Shown: in pieces, positions 26,623 to 34,738 of the stretch
Layout: each line of letters starts with the position of its first letter
Numbering within the stretch: position 1 is the first letter of the stretch
Assembly: GCF_900182555.1 (NCBI RefSeq)
Contig: NZ_FXTH01000002.1
Coordinates: forward strand, 1-64,000
Reading direction: 5' to 3'
Origin: Fodinibius sediminis
GTDB lineage: Bacteria > Bacteroidota > Rhodothermia > Balneolales > Balneolaceae
Length of the DNA stretch: 64,000 nt
Made by a program: the position numbers and the translations under genes
The notes under the pieces: model-generated
What the model saw: the letters and a program-made list of their open reading frames with translations, nothing else
Told to the model about the DNA's origin: nothing
Databases searched by the model: none

Positions 26623-27049
26623 AAATTTTATTTATTTAGAATAAGAATTACAGTTACACCGTCTACAAGTATCTCTTGTCAATCGTTCACAGATTTATCA
26701 TCCGCCGTTGCTTCCGGTTATATCGCCCCTGCCCTATGTAATCTGCGGCGGAGGGCCAGTGTCCCGTTGTATCTTCGTTGTGAACTATCACTACCGGACA
26801 TTAACCCTATCGCCAGTGTTGGCCCGGATACATCATAATTTGCCTGGAGGTTCCGGGCAGCCCTGCTGGCCTGATCTCAGCCACAGTCAGCCAATAAGCC
26901 TATCTTGAAATTCTGGTCCCTCTGCTGCTCACAGGGGCAAGCCACAACATCTTCTTAGATGAAAAGAAGAAGTACTGCCGGAACCAGCACGGTAACAGTC
27001 CTTCCGAGAGCTGATCACTTCCCCTGGTCCAAGAGATTTCCCTGAAGCG
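26623..27049. other. Intergenic region, content not recognised
   Basis: 427 bases between nei and plsC. The region is not AT-rich, unlike most spacers here, but no frame gives a protein I recognise and no structured RNA signature was found. It could hold a decayed gene. Confidence 0.4.
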
Positions 27050-27808
27050 CTACAACAGATTATCAACTTCCTCCACAGGCTTTCCCCTCCATTCGGCCAG
27101 CTGGTGTGCTATGCGTGAACGCACCTCCCTGGAGGTCTTCTTGATGTCTCCATATCCAAGATCAGCGGTATCAAGGGGTTCCAGTATTTTTAATTTGATA
27201 TGTTTGGCCTCACCAAATTTCCAGCTCCTCTTGGGCAGGGTGTTCTGGGTGCCATCAATCACCATGGGCAATATGGGGACCCCTTCTTTTATTGCCAGGT
27301 CGAAAGCTCCATTGGTAAATCGATTAAGTTTTCCGTTGCGCGATCGCGTTCCCTCCGGGAAAAACATGACCGAGCAGTTGCGTTGCAGGTAATACCGGGC
27401 CTGCCTGAACGTTGACTTTCGCCGGTTCCGGGCCCGCCGGTCAACCGCGATATCCCCGGCCAGTCTCATCATCCATCCAACAACGGGAACCTCAAAGAGC
27501 TCCTTTTTTGCCACCCATTTCATTTCCCATGGCAAATTGGATATCAGGGGAATATCGGCCTGGGACAAGTGGTTGCAAACCATTACATAAGGCCGTCGAT
27601 CATCAATATCAGTCTCTCCGGAAATAACAATTTTCCAATTGGGATTAATCCTTGAAATAGCTTTTCCCAAGTTTCGAAACAGCTTTCCCGTATTATAGTA
27701 GGCTGGGTCACGATCAAAGAAACGACGCAGGGCCAGCATCGGCAGCCAGAAGATGATTAACAAAGCTACTCCTATCCATATGAACAGCGATGTAATACGG
27801 CTTACCAT
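27050..27808 (-). CDS. plsC: 1-acyl-sn-glycerol-3-phosphate acyltransferase
   Basis: 252 residues with an N-terminal membrane helix (LFIWIGVALLIIFWLPML). The acyltransferase blocks are NHLSQADIP (HX4D, about 78-86) and FFPEGTRSRNG (about 150-160), with KKELFEVPVVGWMM between. It makes phosphatidic acid by acylating lysophosphatidate at the inner membrane. It starts 3 bases after the rhlE-like helicase stop, so the two are co-transcribed. Confidence 0.9.
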   Translation of the reverse strand: MVSRITSLFIWIGVALLIIFWLPMLALRRFFDRDPAYYNTGKLFRNLGKAISRINPNWKIVISGETDIDDRRPYVMVCNHLSQADIPLISNLPWEMKWVAKKELFEVPVVGWMMRLAGDIAVDRRARNRRKSTFRQARYYLQRNCSVMFFPEGTRSRNGKLNRFTNGAFDLAIKEGVPILPMVIDGTQNTLPKRSWKFGEAKHIKLKILEPLDTADLGYGDIKKTSREVRSRIAHQLAEWRGKPVEEVDNLL

Positions 27809-27811
27809 TTT

Positions 27812-29371
27812 TCAAAAAAGCTTGGGAATAAAACTTTTAATTACGCCCACGAATCCTTTGGCCGGTTTCAGGGAACGTCTATTTCTAACAACCGCCTGCT
27901 CTATGACTTCAGGCTGGAAAATATCTTCTTCCTGGTAGACCGGTTCCGAATACTCCTTTTTGTCAGAACGTCCCGAGCGGCCAGACGTTTTTTTCTTCCC
28001 GGATCCTTTGTTTTTCTGCCCCCCATTTTCCCGATTTGAACGTTTTTTATTTCGAGAACCGTTCTTTTGAGGCTGTTTCTTCCTAGTCTCCTGCTGTGAT
28101 GGGGAGTCCTTTTCGGGCTTTTTCTTTTCCTTTTTCGGTCTTTTCCCGTTACTTCGGGAATCAGTGCTTTTCGACTCCTTTTGTGGCTTCCCGGCTTTTG
28201 AGTCACGACTGGGCCGTTCCTTACGTTTGGATTTGGATGTGGAAGGTTTGGATTCTTCATTCTTCCCTGGCAGGTCACGGACAGATAGTTGATCTCCCAC
28301 GACCTTCTTAATACTGTAATAGTATTTTTTATCTTTATTACTGACAAACGTAATTGCCGTACCCGATTTGTCATACCGTCCGGTCCGCCCGATGCGGTGA
28401 ATGTAGTCTTCCGGATTGTTAGGGACGTCAAAATTGACAATTAGCGATACATCGTCAATGTCAATCCCCCGTGAAAGTACATCCGTAGCCACCATTACCG
28501 GATGCGTCTTATTTTTAAAGAGCCGCAATGCTTCGTTACGCTCTTCCTGGTCGCGGTCACCATGCATACTCACCGCATTGACGCCCCGCTTTTTGAGCAT
28601 TCGCTCCACTTCATCCGTACCGCGCTTGGTCGCACAGAAAACGATAGCCGTTTCATATTTGTCAGCATCAAAGAGCTGCTCAAAAAGATTCAACTTCTGC
28701 TTGGGATGCACAAAATAAATCTGCTGGTCTACGCTGTCAGCCGGTTTGGATACTTCGAATTCCACCTCTACGGGATCTTTCATCACCTTGTCAACCACCT
28801 TCTGCACTTCCTCAACCATCGTGGCGGAGAAAAGCATTGTCTGACGTTCTTTGGGCAGCTGATCAACAATTTTCATTACATCGGGCAGGAAGCCCATATC
28901 AAGCATGCGGTCGGCTTCGTCCAGTACCAGGTATTTCAAATGACTAAAATCAATATTCAGCACCTTCATCTGGTCAATCAGCCGACCCGGGGTGGCCACA
29001 ATAATATCTACGCCGGCACGGATGGCCTTTACCTGCGTGCCATAGTCACTGCCGCCGGTTACCGTTGCCGAACTAATGCCGGTATGGTAACCAAGTGCAA
29101 AGATCTGTTCCTCAATCTGCTGGGCCAGCTCGCGGGTGGGCGATAATATCAGGGCCTGGGTGTCATCCGAGGGCTCATCGATAATTCGCTGCAAAAGCGG
29201 AATTACAAAGGCCCCTGTCTTTCCAGTTCCTGTTTGTGCCGCCCCGATCACATCCCTTCCCTCTAAAATCAATGGGATACATTCTTTTTGTATCGGAGTT
29301 GGCTCTTCGTAACGCAGATCCCGCAGCCCAAGGTGGAGCTGATCGCTCAATGTAAACTTCTTAAAACTCAA
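27812..29371 (-). CDS. rhlE: DEAD-box RNA helicase, RhlE-like
   Basis: 519 residues. The start is probably TTG 29371, preceded by AGGA on the minus strand, giving MSFKKFTLSDQL as in RhlE proteins; the frame is open to a TTG at 29398. Motifs: AQTGTGKTGAFV, PTRELAQQIEEQ, TPGRLIDQ, VLDEADRMLDMGF, FSATM, and HRIGRTGRYD at the end of the second RecA domain. Residues after about 380 are a long Lys/Arg/Ser-rich disordered tail, typical of RNA-binding extensions. It unwinds RNA in ribosome assembly or decay. Confidence 0.92.
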   Translation of the reverse strand: MSFKKFTLSDQLHLGLRDLRYEEPTPIQKECIPLILEGRDVIGAAQTGTGKTGAFVIPLLQRIIDEPSDDTQALILSPTRELAQQIEEQIFALGYHTGISSATVTGGSDYGTQVKAIRAGVDIIVATPGRLIDQMKVLNIDFSHLKYLVLDEADRMLDMGFLPDVMKIVDQLPKERQTMLFSATMVEEVQKVVDKVMKDPVEVEFEVSKPADSVDQQIYFVHPKQKLNLFEQLFDADKYETAIVFCATKRGTDEVERMLKKRGVNAVSMHGDRDQEERNEALRLFKNKTHPVMVATDVLSRGIDIDDVSLIVNFDVPNNPEDYIHRIGRTGRYDKSGTAITFVSNKDKKYYYSIKKVVGDQLSVRDLPGKNEESKPSTSKSKRKERPSRDSKAGKPQKESKSTDSRSNGKRPKKEKKKPEKDSPSQQETRKKQPQKNGSRNKKRSNRENGGQKNKGSGKKKTSGRSGRSDKKEYSEPVYQEEDIFQPEVIEQAVVRNRRSLKPAKGFVGVIKSFIPKLF

Positions 29372-29455
29372 AAGTAATCCTGTTGTGTTTATTATCAATT
29401 ATGCCTGAATAGCATTTATTCGCCCGTAAAGATACGATTTTATATCCAAAGCGCT

Positions 29456-29463
29456 TAACTTTG
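29456..29463 (+). promoter_or_regulatory. Possible TAnnTTTG (-7) promoter element for the FKBP gene
   Basis: TAACTTTG matches the Bacteroidetes -7 box, 75 bases upstream of the FKBP ATG; a T-rich segment lies about 20 bases further up in place of a clear -33 TTTG. Confidence 0.35.
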
Positions 29464-29538
29464 CACCCAAATTTTTTATAGGCCAAAATTTTGGATAAAT
29501 TGGAAGCTTAACTGCAAATTTAAAATTCAACAATTGAA

Positions 29539-30294
29539 ATGATTTCACAAAAGATTACACTCTTATTTTCAATGCTATTTGGTGCAATCCTTTTTTCGTT
29601 TGCGGGCTGCAACTCCGATTCCGGCTCCGCCACCACGGACGTGTCGCTGGAGACCAACATTGACAGTGTGAGTTACAGCCTCGGGTACCAGATTGCCTCC
29701 ATGTCCTTAAAAAGACAAGGCATGACCGATATTAATGCTGATAAGTTTGCCAGCGGCCTCAAAAGTGCCCTTGAAGACAAGGATGCTGCTATCTCTCAAT
29801 CCGAAATGCAGCAAGTTGTGCAATCCTATCAGATGAAAGCCCAGCAGCAAGCTCAACAGCAGCAACAGCAGGAAGCACAGGAAAACAAGAAAAAAGAAGA
29901 AGAATTTTTAGCTGAAAATAAAAATAATGAGGGTGTACAGGTAACCGAATCCGGCCTGCAGTACAGAATATTGGAAGAAGGTTCCGGTGTTTCGCCTGAC
30001 TCTTCGGATGAGGTTCGTGTTCACTACGAGGGTACCCTTTTGGATGGAACTCAGTTCGATAGCTCTTATGAAAGAGGGGAACCTGTGGAATTTCCCCTGA
30101 ATCAGGTTATTCCCGGCTGGACCGAAGGCCTACAGCTTATGAAAGAAGGAGGAAAATATAAATTCTGGATTCCTTCCGCTCTTGGCTACGGTCCCAATCC
30201 CCGACCCGGTGGTCCCATAGGTCCGAATGAAACGCTGATTTTCGAAGTGGAGCTCCTGGAAGTGAACCCTTCTGATTCTGCTTCTGCAAACTAA
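29539..30294 (+). CDS. FKBP-type peptidyl-prolyl cis-trans isomerase, lipoprotein
   Basis: 251 residues. The leader ends in SFAGC (lipobox). An N-terminal Mip/FkpA-type dimerisation domain (SYSLGYQIASMSL) is followed by a Gln-rich linker (QQQAQQQQQQEAQ region, about 95-115). The FKBP domain occupies about 135-245, with VRVHYEGTLLDGTQFDSSY, PVEFPLNQVIPGWTEGL and WIPSALGYG. It accelerates proline isomerisation during folding of envelope proteins. Monocistronic, ended by a strong terminator. Confidence 0.93.
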   Translation: MISQKITLLFSMLFGAILFSFAGCNSDSGSATTDVSLETNIDSVSYSLGYQIASMSLKRQGMTDINADKFASGLKSALEDKDAAISQSEMQQVVQSYQMKAQQQAQQQQQQEAQENKKKEEEFLAENKNNEGVQVTESGLQYRILEEGSGVSPDSSDEVRVHYEGTLLDGTQFDSSYERGEPVEFPLNQVIPGWTEGLQLMKEGGKYKFWIPSALGYGPNPRPGGPIGPNETLIFEVELLEVNPSDSASAN

Positions 30295-30325
30295 GCGTCT
30301 ATCGTACACCTTTTACATCATTATA

Positions 30326-30357
30326 AAAAAAGGCAGGTTGCATAAACCTGCCTTTTT
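30326..30357. terminator. Rho-independent terminator, probably bidirectional
   Basis: aaaaggcaggtt pairs with aacctgcctttt around a short loop, with A-run before and T-run after. It ends the FKBP transcript and can serve ppa, which ends at 30385 on the other strand. Confidence 0.88.
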
Positions 30358-30384
30358 CATTTGTCTTCAGTAATTGACAGAAGA

Positions 30385-31098
30385 CTATTTAAGGCCCGTC
30401 TGAATCATCTTCAAAAGCTTTCGCTTATCCACATCAAACCTGTTGTTATAGTCTTCCATGCTGCGTTTTATGACCTCCTTGGCTTCATCGCGACCATAGA
30501 TGTGCGTAATTTCACATTCACGCTCTTCGTCGCTGAAGGGCTTTTCCTTGTACGTAAGGAAATAATGTGACAAACGGTCAATCATATGCTTGGGCACCTC
30601 TTCAATATCGCGCATCTGTCCAAAGGAAGCATCACCACTCAGAACAGCAATAATCTTATCGTCAGCTTCCTCTCCGTCAATCATCCGGAGCCCTCCCACG
30701 GGAATCGCATCGAGAATGAGGTTTCCATGCGGGATGTTTCGCTCGGTGATCACACAGATATCCAAGGGGTCGCCATCACCGACAATACCCTCTCGCCCTG
30801 TTTTCTCCATGCAAAATTCGCCCACCCGATCGGAGCATAACGTTTTGGGCACAAAACCGTACGGCATGGGGCAGATATTTGAAAAGCGCTGCGGACGGTC
30901 CACCTTGAGATAACCACTTTCCTTGTCCAATTCATATTTCATCGTGTCGCCAGGCACCAGTTCAATAAACACTTTTATCTTGTTGGGCGCATCGTCGCCA
31001 ATATTAATACCGTGCCAGGGATGGGGTTTTGAAAACAATTTACTGGTTTCTAGAAAACGTCGGATTTGGTCTCTTTCCATTCTGTAACAATCGATCAA
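30385..31098 (-). CDS. ppa: Inorganic pyrophosphatase, family I
   Basis: 237 residues (Met7, at 31080, is a possible start). Active-site features: MKYELDKESGYLKVDRP, MPYGFVPKT, GDGDPLDICVI (metal-binding aspartates) and SHYFLTYKE. It hydrolyses pyrophosphate from biosynthetic reactions in the cytoplasm. It is longer than E. coli Ppa (176 residues), with extra N-terminal and C-terminal segments as in some Bacteroidota. Monocistronic. Confidence 0.93.
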   Translation of the reverse strand: MIDCYRMERDQIRRFLETSKLFSKPHPWHGINIGDDAPNKIKVFIELVPGDTMKYELDKESGYLKVDRPQRFSNICPMPYGFVPKTLCSDRVGEFCMEKTGREGIVGDGDPLDICVITERNIPHGNLILDAIPVGGLRMIDGEEADDKIIAVLSGDASFGQMRDIEEVPKHMIDRLSHYFLTYKEKPFSDEERECEITHIYGRDEAKEVIKRSMEDYNNRFDVDKRKLLKMIQTGLK

Positions 31099-31164
31099 TA
31101 GATTAACAATTAGATTGCCTAAAAATACAAATTTTTTGGCGTCAATGAGTAATGGAATGACAAC

Positions 31165-31198
31165 AAAAAAAGGAGCCGACGTTCATGCCGGCTCCTTT
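31165..31198 (-). terminator. Rho-independent terminator of the Ala-rich lipoprotein gene
   Basis: On the minus strand ggagccggcatgaacgtcggctcc forms a strong stem and is followed by seven T residues, about 30 bases past the stop codon. Confidence 0.88.
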
Positions 31199-31225
31199 GC
31201 AGCGGTTTCCTTTTAGGTAATTGTG

Positions 31226-32560
31226 TTAGTTGCCAATATTGATCAGAATGAGAAGATCGGCAACCACTTCTGCCTCAGCATCAGAACTCAAGGTCAACAA
31301 ATTGTCAACCAATGATTCTACCGTTGAATAAAAGGTTGTGTAGGCCTCTACAATCGCCTCCGTATCCGCACTGGCTTCGATATTCGATTCCAAAGTGGCT
31401 TTAGCACCGGCAGTACCGTTGACCTCACTGTTAATGCTAACTATGGTCTCTGAGCTGGCAGAAAACTCCTGCTTAAGCAGATCCATGATGGTCTGGTTAT
31501 AGGCAGCAAATAAACTTTTGACCTCACTGGCTCCTGCCATGGTCTTCGTCCTCAGCGCCGAACGCAATTCCATTCCTGCATCAACGGCGGCCTGAACCGA
31601 AGCATCGGCTGCCTCAGCGGCTTTCATGCGCGCCTGCACGGCATTGTCAACCGCGACAGCTACAAGAAGCGCAGCTTTGGCCCGGATTTCTGACTGAGCT
31701 GCATCCGAAAGCTCCGCCGCTTTCTCTACGACCAGGGTATTGGCCGCTTTTTTAGCTTTAGCGTAGGCATCGGCATCGACTCCCGCTTCCACATGGGCAG
31801 ATGCAATGGTACTGATGAAGGTTCCATATGCTTCAGCGCGGGCAGACTGGCTGGAGGAGGCGTAGAGCGAGGCGTTAAGGTTCGCCAGCGCTTCAGCCTT
31901 GACATCCTTTATCTCTTCAAGCTGCTCCTCCGTAACCTCTATTCCCTGATCAGCAAAATATCGGGCGCGGGCATGGGCCTCCTCAACCAGCGCTTCCGCA
32001 AAAGCCGAGGCAGCCTCTCCATTTTCCTTAATAGCTGTTCCCGCTTCAGCATCAATATAGGCTTCAATATCAGCCTTTGACACCAATCCTGATTCGTCGT
32101 TGGCAACAACCTCCTGATAAACATTCGCTTCACCGGTAGATTCGACAGTTAATGGCTTGAGCTCAATGGACGATCCATTCTGCAGTTTATCATAAAGGAA
32201 TGCTTTCCATTGCTGTCCAGATTTCTCGGCTCTGACAATAATTTTTTCCGAGGCATTGGTAGCGGCATTGGCATCAACCTCCAGGCTGAACTCTCCCTGC
32301 GCGTTGGTCTTTGCCTGCGCATTTCCAATGGACTCCAGACTTCCATCGGTGGTTATACGTGCTACCGTAACAGTAGCTCCCTCAACGGAAGCATGTCCAC
32401 GGGAACCCGCAGCTTTGTTGGCTTCACTCTTTTCTACCTGCCCGTTTACAGTAGCATTGCCACTGCTGTTATCAGAGGAGGTGGTAAAGTCACTGCAAGC
32501 AAAACTTAGCATCGCTGTAGCTAGTACCAAAACGAGATTTCGTATCTGTTTAGATTTCAT
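31226..32560 (-). CDS. Large alanine-rich helical lipoprotein with N-terminal carboxypeptidase-regulatory-like domain
   Basis: 444 residues. The leader MKSKQIRNLVLVLATAML ends in SFAC, a lipobox. Residues 35-130 look like a beta-sandwich CarboxypepD_reg domain (VEGATVTVARITTDG, then AKTNAQGEFSLEV). From about 160 to the end the chain is almost all Ala, Glu, Ser and Lys and predicted helical (AKKAANTLVVEKAAELSDAA), with no cysteine after the lipobox. No family is recognised. It may be a structural surface or periplasmic helical protein. It is monocistronic with its own terminator. Confidence 0.75.
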   Translation of the reverse strand: MKSKQIRNLVLVLATAMLSFACSDFTTSSDNSSGNATVNGQVEKSEANKAAGSRGHASVEGATVTVARITTDGSLESIGNAQAKTNAQGEFSLEVDANAATNASEKIIVRAEKSGQQWKAFLYDKLQNGSSIELKPLTVESTGEANVYQEVVANDESGLVSKADIEAYIDAEAGTAIKENGEAASAFAEALVEEAHARARYFADQGIEVTEEQLEEIKDVKAEALANLNASLYASSSQSARAEAYGTFISTIASAHVEAGVDADAYAKAKKAANTLVVEKAAELSDAAQSEIRAKAALLVAVAVDNAVQARMKAAEAADASVQAAVDAGMELRSALRTKTMAGASEVKSLFAAYNQTIMDLLKQEFSASSETIVSINSEVNGTAGAKATLESNIEASADTEAIVEAYTTFYSTVESLVDNLLTLSSDAEAEVVADLLILINIGN

Positions 32561-32899
32561 AATAATAACTGGTTAATTCGTATTTGTTAATAATTGCATG
32601 CCACTTCCATGGCATCATGTTAAAGGGGGATCGAAAAAGAGTTGTTCCAGAATTTCGGAAAAAAATCAGTAGAGAAAGGAGAAACAGCCCAAAAAATAAA
32701 AGGAACCGGGGTTCAACCGGTTCCTTTTTGTACGTTGGCTTTTCGGGGTACAAATCAATGGTCACAAAAGTAACCAAGGATCAGTATGTTCATCCATTCA
32801 TACTGGCACCAGATAAATAAGTTCCGACTTTTCTCATTTTTTTTTAAAAAAAATTGTAAAGTGTAGAAAAATTACTGCCGGAAACACAGAGAATCTTTT
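32561..32899. other. Intergenic region upstream of the Ala-rich lipoprotein gene
   Basis: 339 bases holding the recD transcript terminator and the promoter region of the Ala-rich lipoprotein gene. No further gene recognised. Confidence 0.5.
32694..32732. terminator. Rho-independent terminator downstream of recD
   Basis: aaaaggaaccggggttcaaccggttcctttt forms a stem of about 12 bp flanked by A and T runs. Read on the minus strand it ends the recCBD transcript, about 170 bases after the recD stop. Confidence 0.85.
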
Positions 32900-34738
32900 T
32901 CAAGACCATAACTGATCGGACAACCCCGATGTTCGCTCTATTTTCTTTTCAATTCCCTGTCGCAATACCTCCGGGGCAGCAAAAATCCCAACCGACGTTC
33001 GGGCCCGCGTAATAGCCGTATATATCAGCTCCCGGCTGACAACCCTGGAAGGTTTGGCGGGTAGCGTCAACAGCACCTCATCAAACTCTGAGCCCTGGCT
33101 TTTATGAACTGTTAGAGCATAGGCCGTCTCATGATCCGGCAGTCGCCTTGGGGAGACCGCCCGGACCCGGTTATCATTATTAAAGTAAACGTTCAACACT
33201 CCCTCCTCATTCGGCAGGCATACCCCTGTATCTCCATTGAACAGCTCAATCTGGTAATCGTTCACATTGATAATAACAGGCCGGCCGGGATACCAATCCG
33301 CATATTTGGGAATCATTTCCCGTCGCTGCAGGAGCTTTTCAATCAATTGATTCAAATGGCGAATCCCCCAGGGACCCCTGCGATGTGCAGAAAAGATCCG
33401 GAAACGGTTGAAGGCTTCCAGCGCCTTAGCGGGACTGCCTGCCTCAACGATTGAACGAAAGTAGTCGGGCAGCCGCTGTTCCAGGACCTGTTCAAGGTCT
33501 GCAAGGCTGTCACTTTCATGCCATTTGATATCATTAAACTCTTTCGATTTCAGCAGAGCAATTGCCTCACTGGCATCTCCACTGTTAACCTGCCGGCTGA
33601 GGTGGGCAACTCCGCTTTTTTCGTCAAATCGATAGCTCTTGGTAAGGAGGGTGATATTATCTGTCAGCGCTTTGGGCTTCTCTGCCAAAAAGGTCTCGGG
33701 AACGGAAAGCGACATTTTTTTCAACCAGTTGATCTTTTCTGCAGAATACCGGTTTTGATTCACATTGCAAATGTCCCCCAAAACCGAACCGGCCTCAACG
33801 GAAGCAAGCTGATCTTTGTCTCCCAGCAGGATAAGACGGCTGTGCTCAAGCAACGCCTCCATTACCTTGCTCATAAGTGCCTGATCAACCATAGATGCCT
33901 CATCAATAACGACCAGATCGAAAGGCAGGGGATTTTCTGCATTATGTCGAAACCGGGAGCTGTATCTCTGCGCCCCCAACAACTGGTGCAGGGTATACGC
34001 TTCACTGGGAATAGCTGACAGAATATGTCCGGGAAGATCCAGTGTATCTAAAGATGCAGCAATGGATTCCTTCAACCGTGCTGCAGCCTTTCCGGTGGGG
34101 GCCGCCAAAACAACATCAGGAGACTGACCCTTCTGATCCGCTTCCTCCAGTATGAGAGCCAGGATCCGCACTACGGTTGTAGTCTTTCCGGTACCGGGTC
34201 CGCCCGAAATAATGGACAGCTTATTTTTTACGGCCGTTGCCGCTGCAACCCGCTGCCAGTCGACACCGGAACCGGCCGGACCGAATAACGTCTGCAATCC
34301 GTCGCGCAGCCGTGCATGATCTGTGAGTTCAACCTGCTGTTTACTTTTCCGGATCAGCTCTTTCCCCAGCGTATGTTCATAATGCCAGAGTTTGTGCAGA
34401 TACAGGCGATGGACCTGATCGAGAATCAGCGGCTTGTAATCTCCGGGTGTTCCCACAGCGGGGCAAGAGCGTAACTGCTGAACCCACTCTTGTTGGGAGG
34501 GAGCCTTTAGGCTTACTCCGTCATCGGAATCGTCAAAAACCTGTTGTTCTGCGTATTGCCCTACAAGCAGGCATACATCACCCCGCCTGTAGAGGTAGCT
34601 GGTCAGGCATGCGGCCAGCAGAACCCCCCCCGGTATTTCGGGATGCTGTGTACAGAGAAAACGGCACAGTTCAAGATCAATGGGTCGAATAATCTCATTT
34701 TCCAGGAGTACCTCCAGCTTGTTCATCATATTATCCAT
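32900..34738 (-). CDS. recD: Exodeoxyribonuclease V, RecD helicase subunit
   Basis: 612 residues, the 5'-to-3' helicase of RecBCD. Walker A is SGGPGTGKTTTVVR (about 180), followed by VVIDEASMVDQALM (Walker B), LILLGDKDQLASVEAGSVLGD (motif III) and ALTVHKSQGSEFDEV near the C-terminus. The start overlaps the end of recB by 8 bases, indicating translational coupling. Its product joins RecB and RecC in double-strand-break processing. Confidence 0.94.
   Translation of the reverse strand: MDNMMNKLEVLLENEIIRPIDLELCRFLCTQHPEIPGGVLLAACLTSYLYRRGDVCLLVGQYAEQQVFDDSDDGVSLKAPSQQEWVQQLRSCPAVGTPGDYKPLILDQVHRLYLHKLWHYEHTLGKELIRKSKQQVELTDHARLRDGLQTLFGPAGSGVDWQRVAAATAVKNKLSIISGGPGTGKTTTVVRILALILEEADQKGQSPDVVLAAPTGKAAARLKESIAASLDTLDLPGHILSAIPSEAYTLHQLLGAQRYSSRFRHNAENPLPFDLVVIDEASMVDQALMSKVMEALLEHSRLILLGDKDQLASVEAGSVLGDICNVNQNRYSAEKINWLKKMSLSVPETFLAEKPKALTDNITLLTKSYRFDEKSGVAHLSRQVNSGDASEAIALLKSKEFNDIKWHESDSLADLEQVLEQRLPDYFRSIVEAGSPAKALEAFNRFRIFSAHRRGPWGIRHLNQLIEKLLQRREMIPKYADWYPGRPVIINVNDYQIELFNGDTGVCLPNEEGVLNVYFNNDNRVRAVSPRRLPDHETAYALTVHKSQGSEFDEVLLTLPAKPSRVVSRELIYTAITRARTSVGIFAAPEVLRQGIEKKIERTSGLSDQLWS

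Noticed and set aside
32613-32732. Short plus-strand ORF before the terminator
   Set aside because: It runs into the terminator hairpin and has no gene-like features; the terminator belongs to the minus-strand recCBD transcript.
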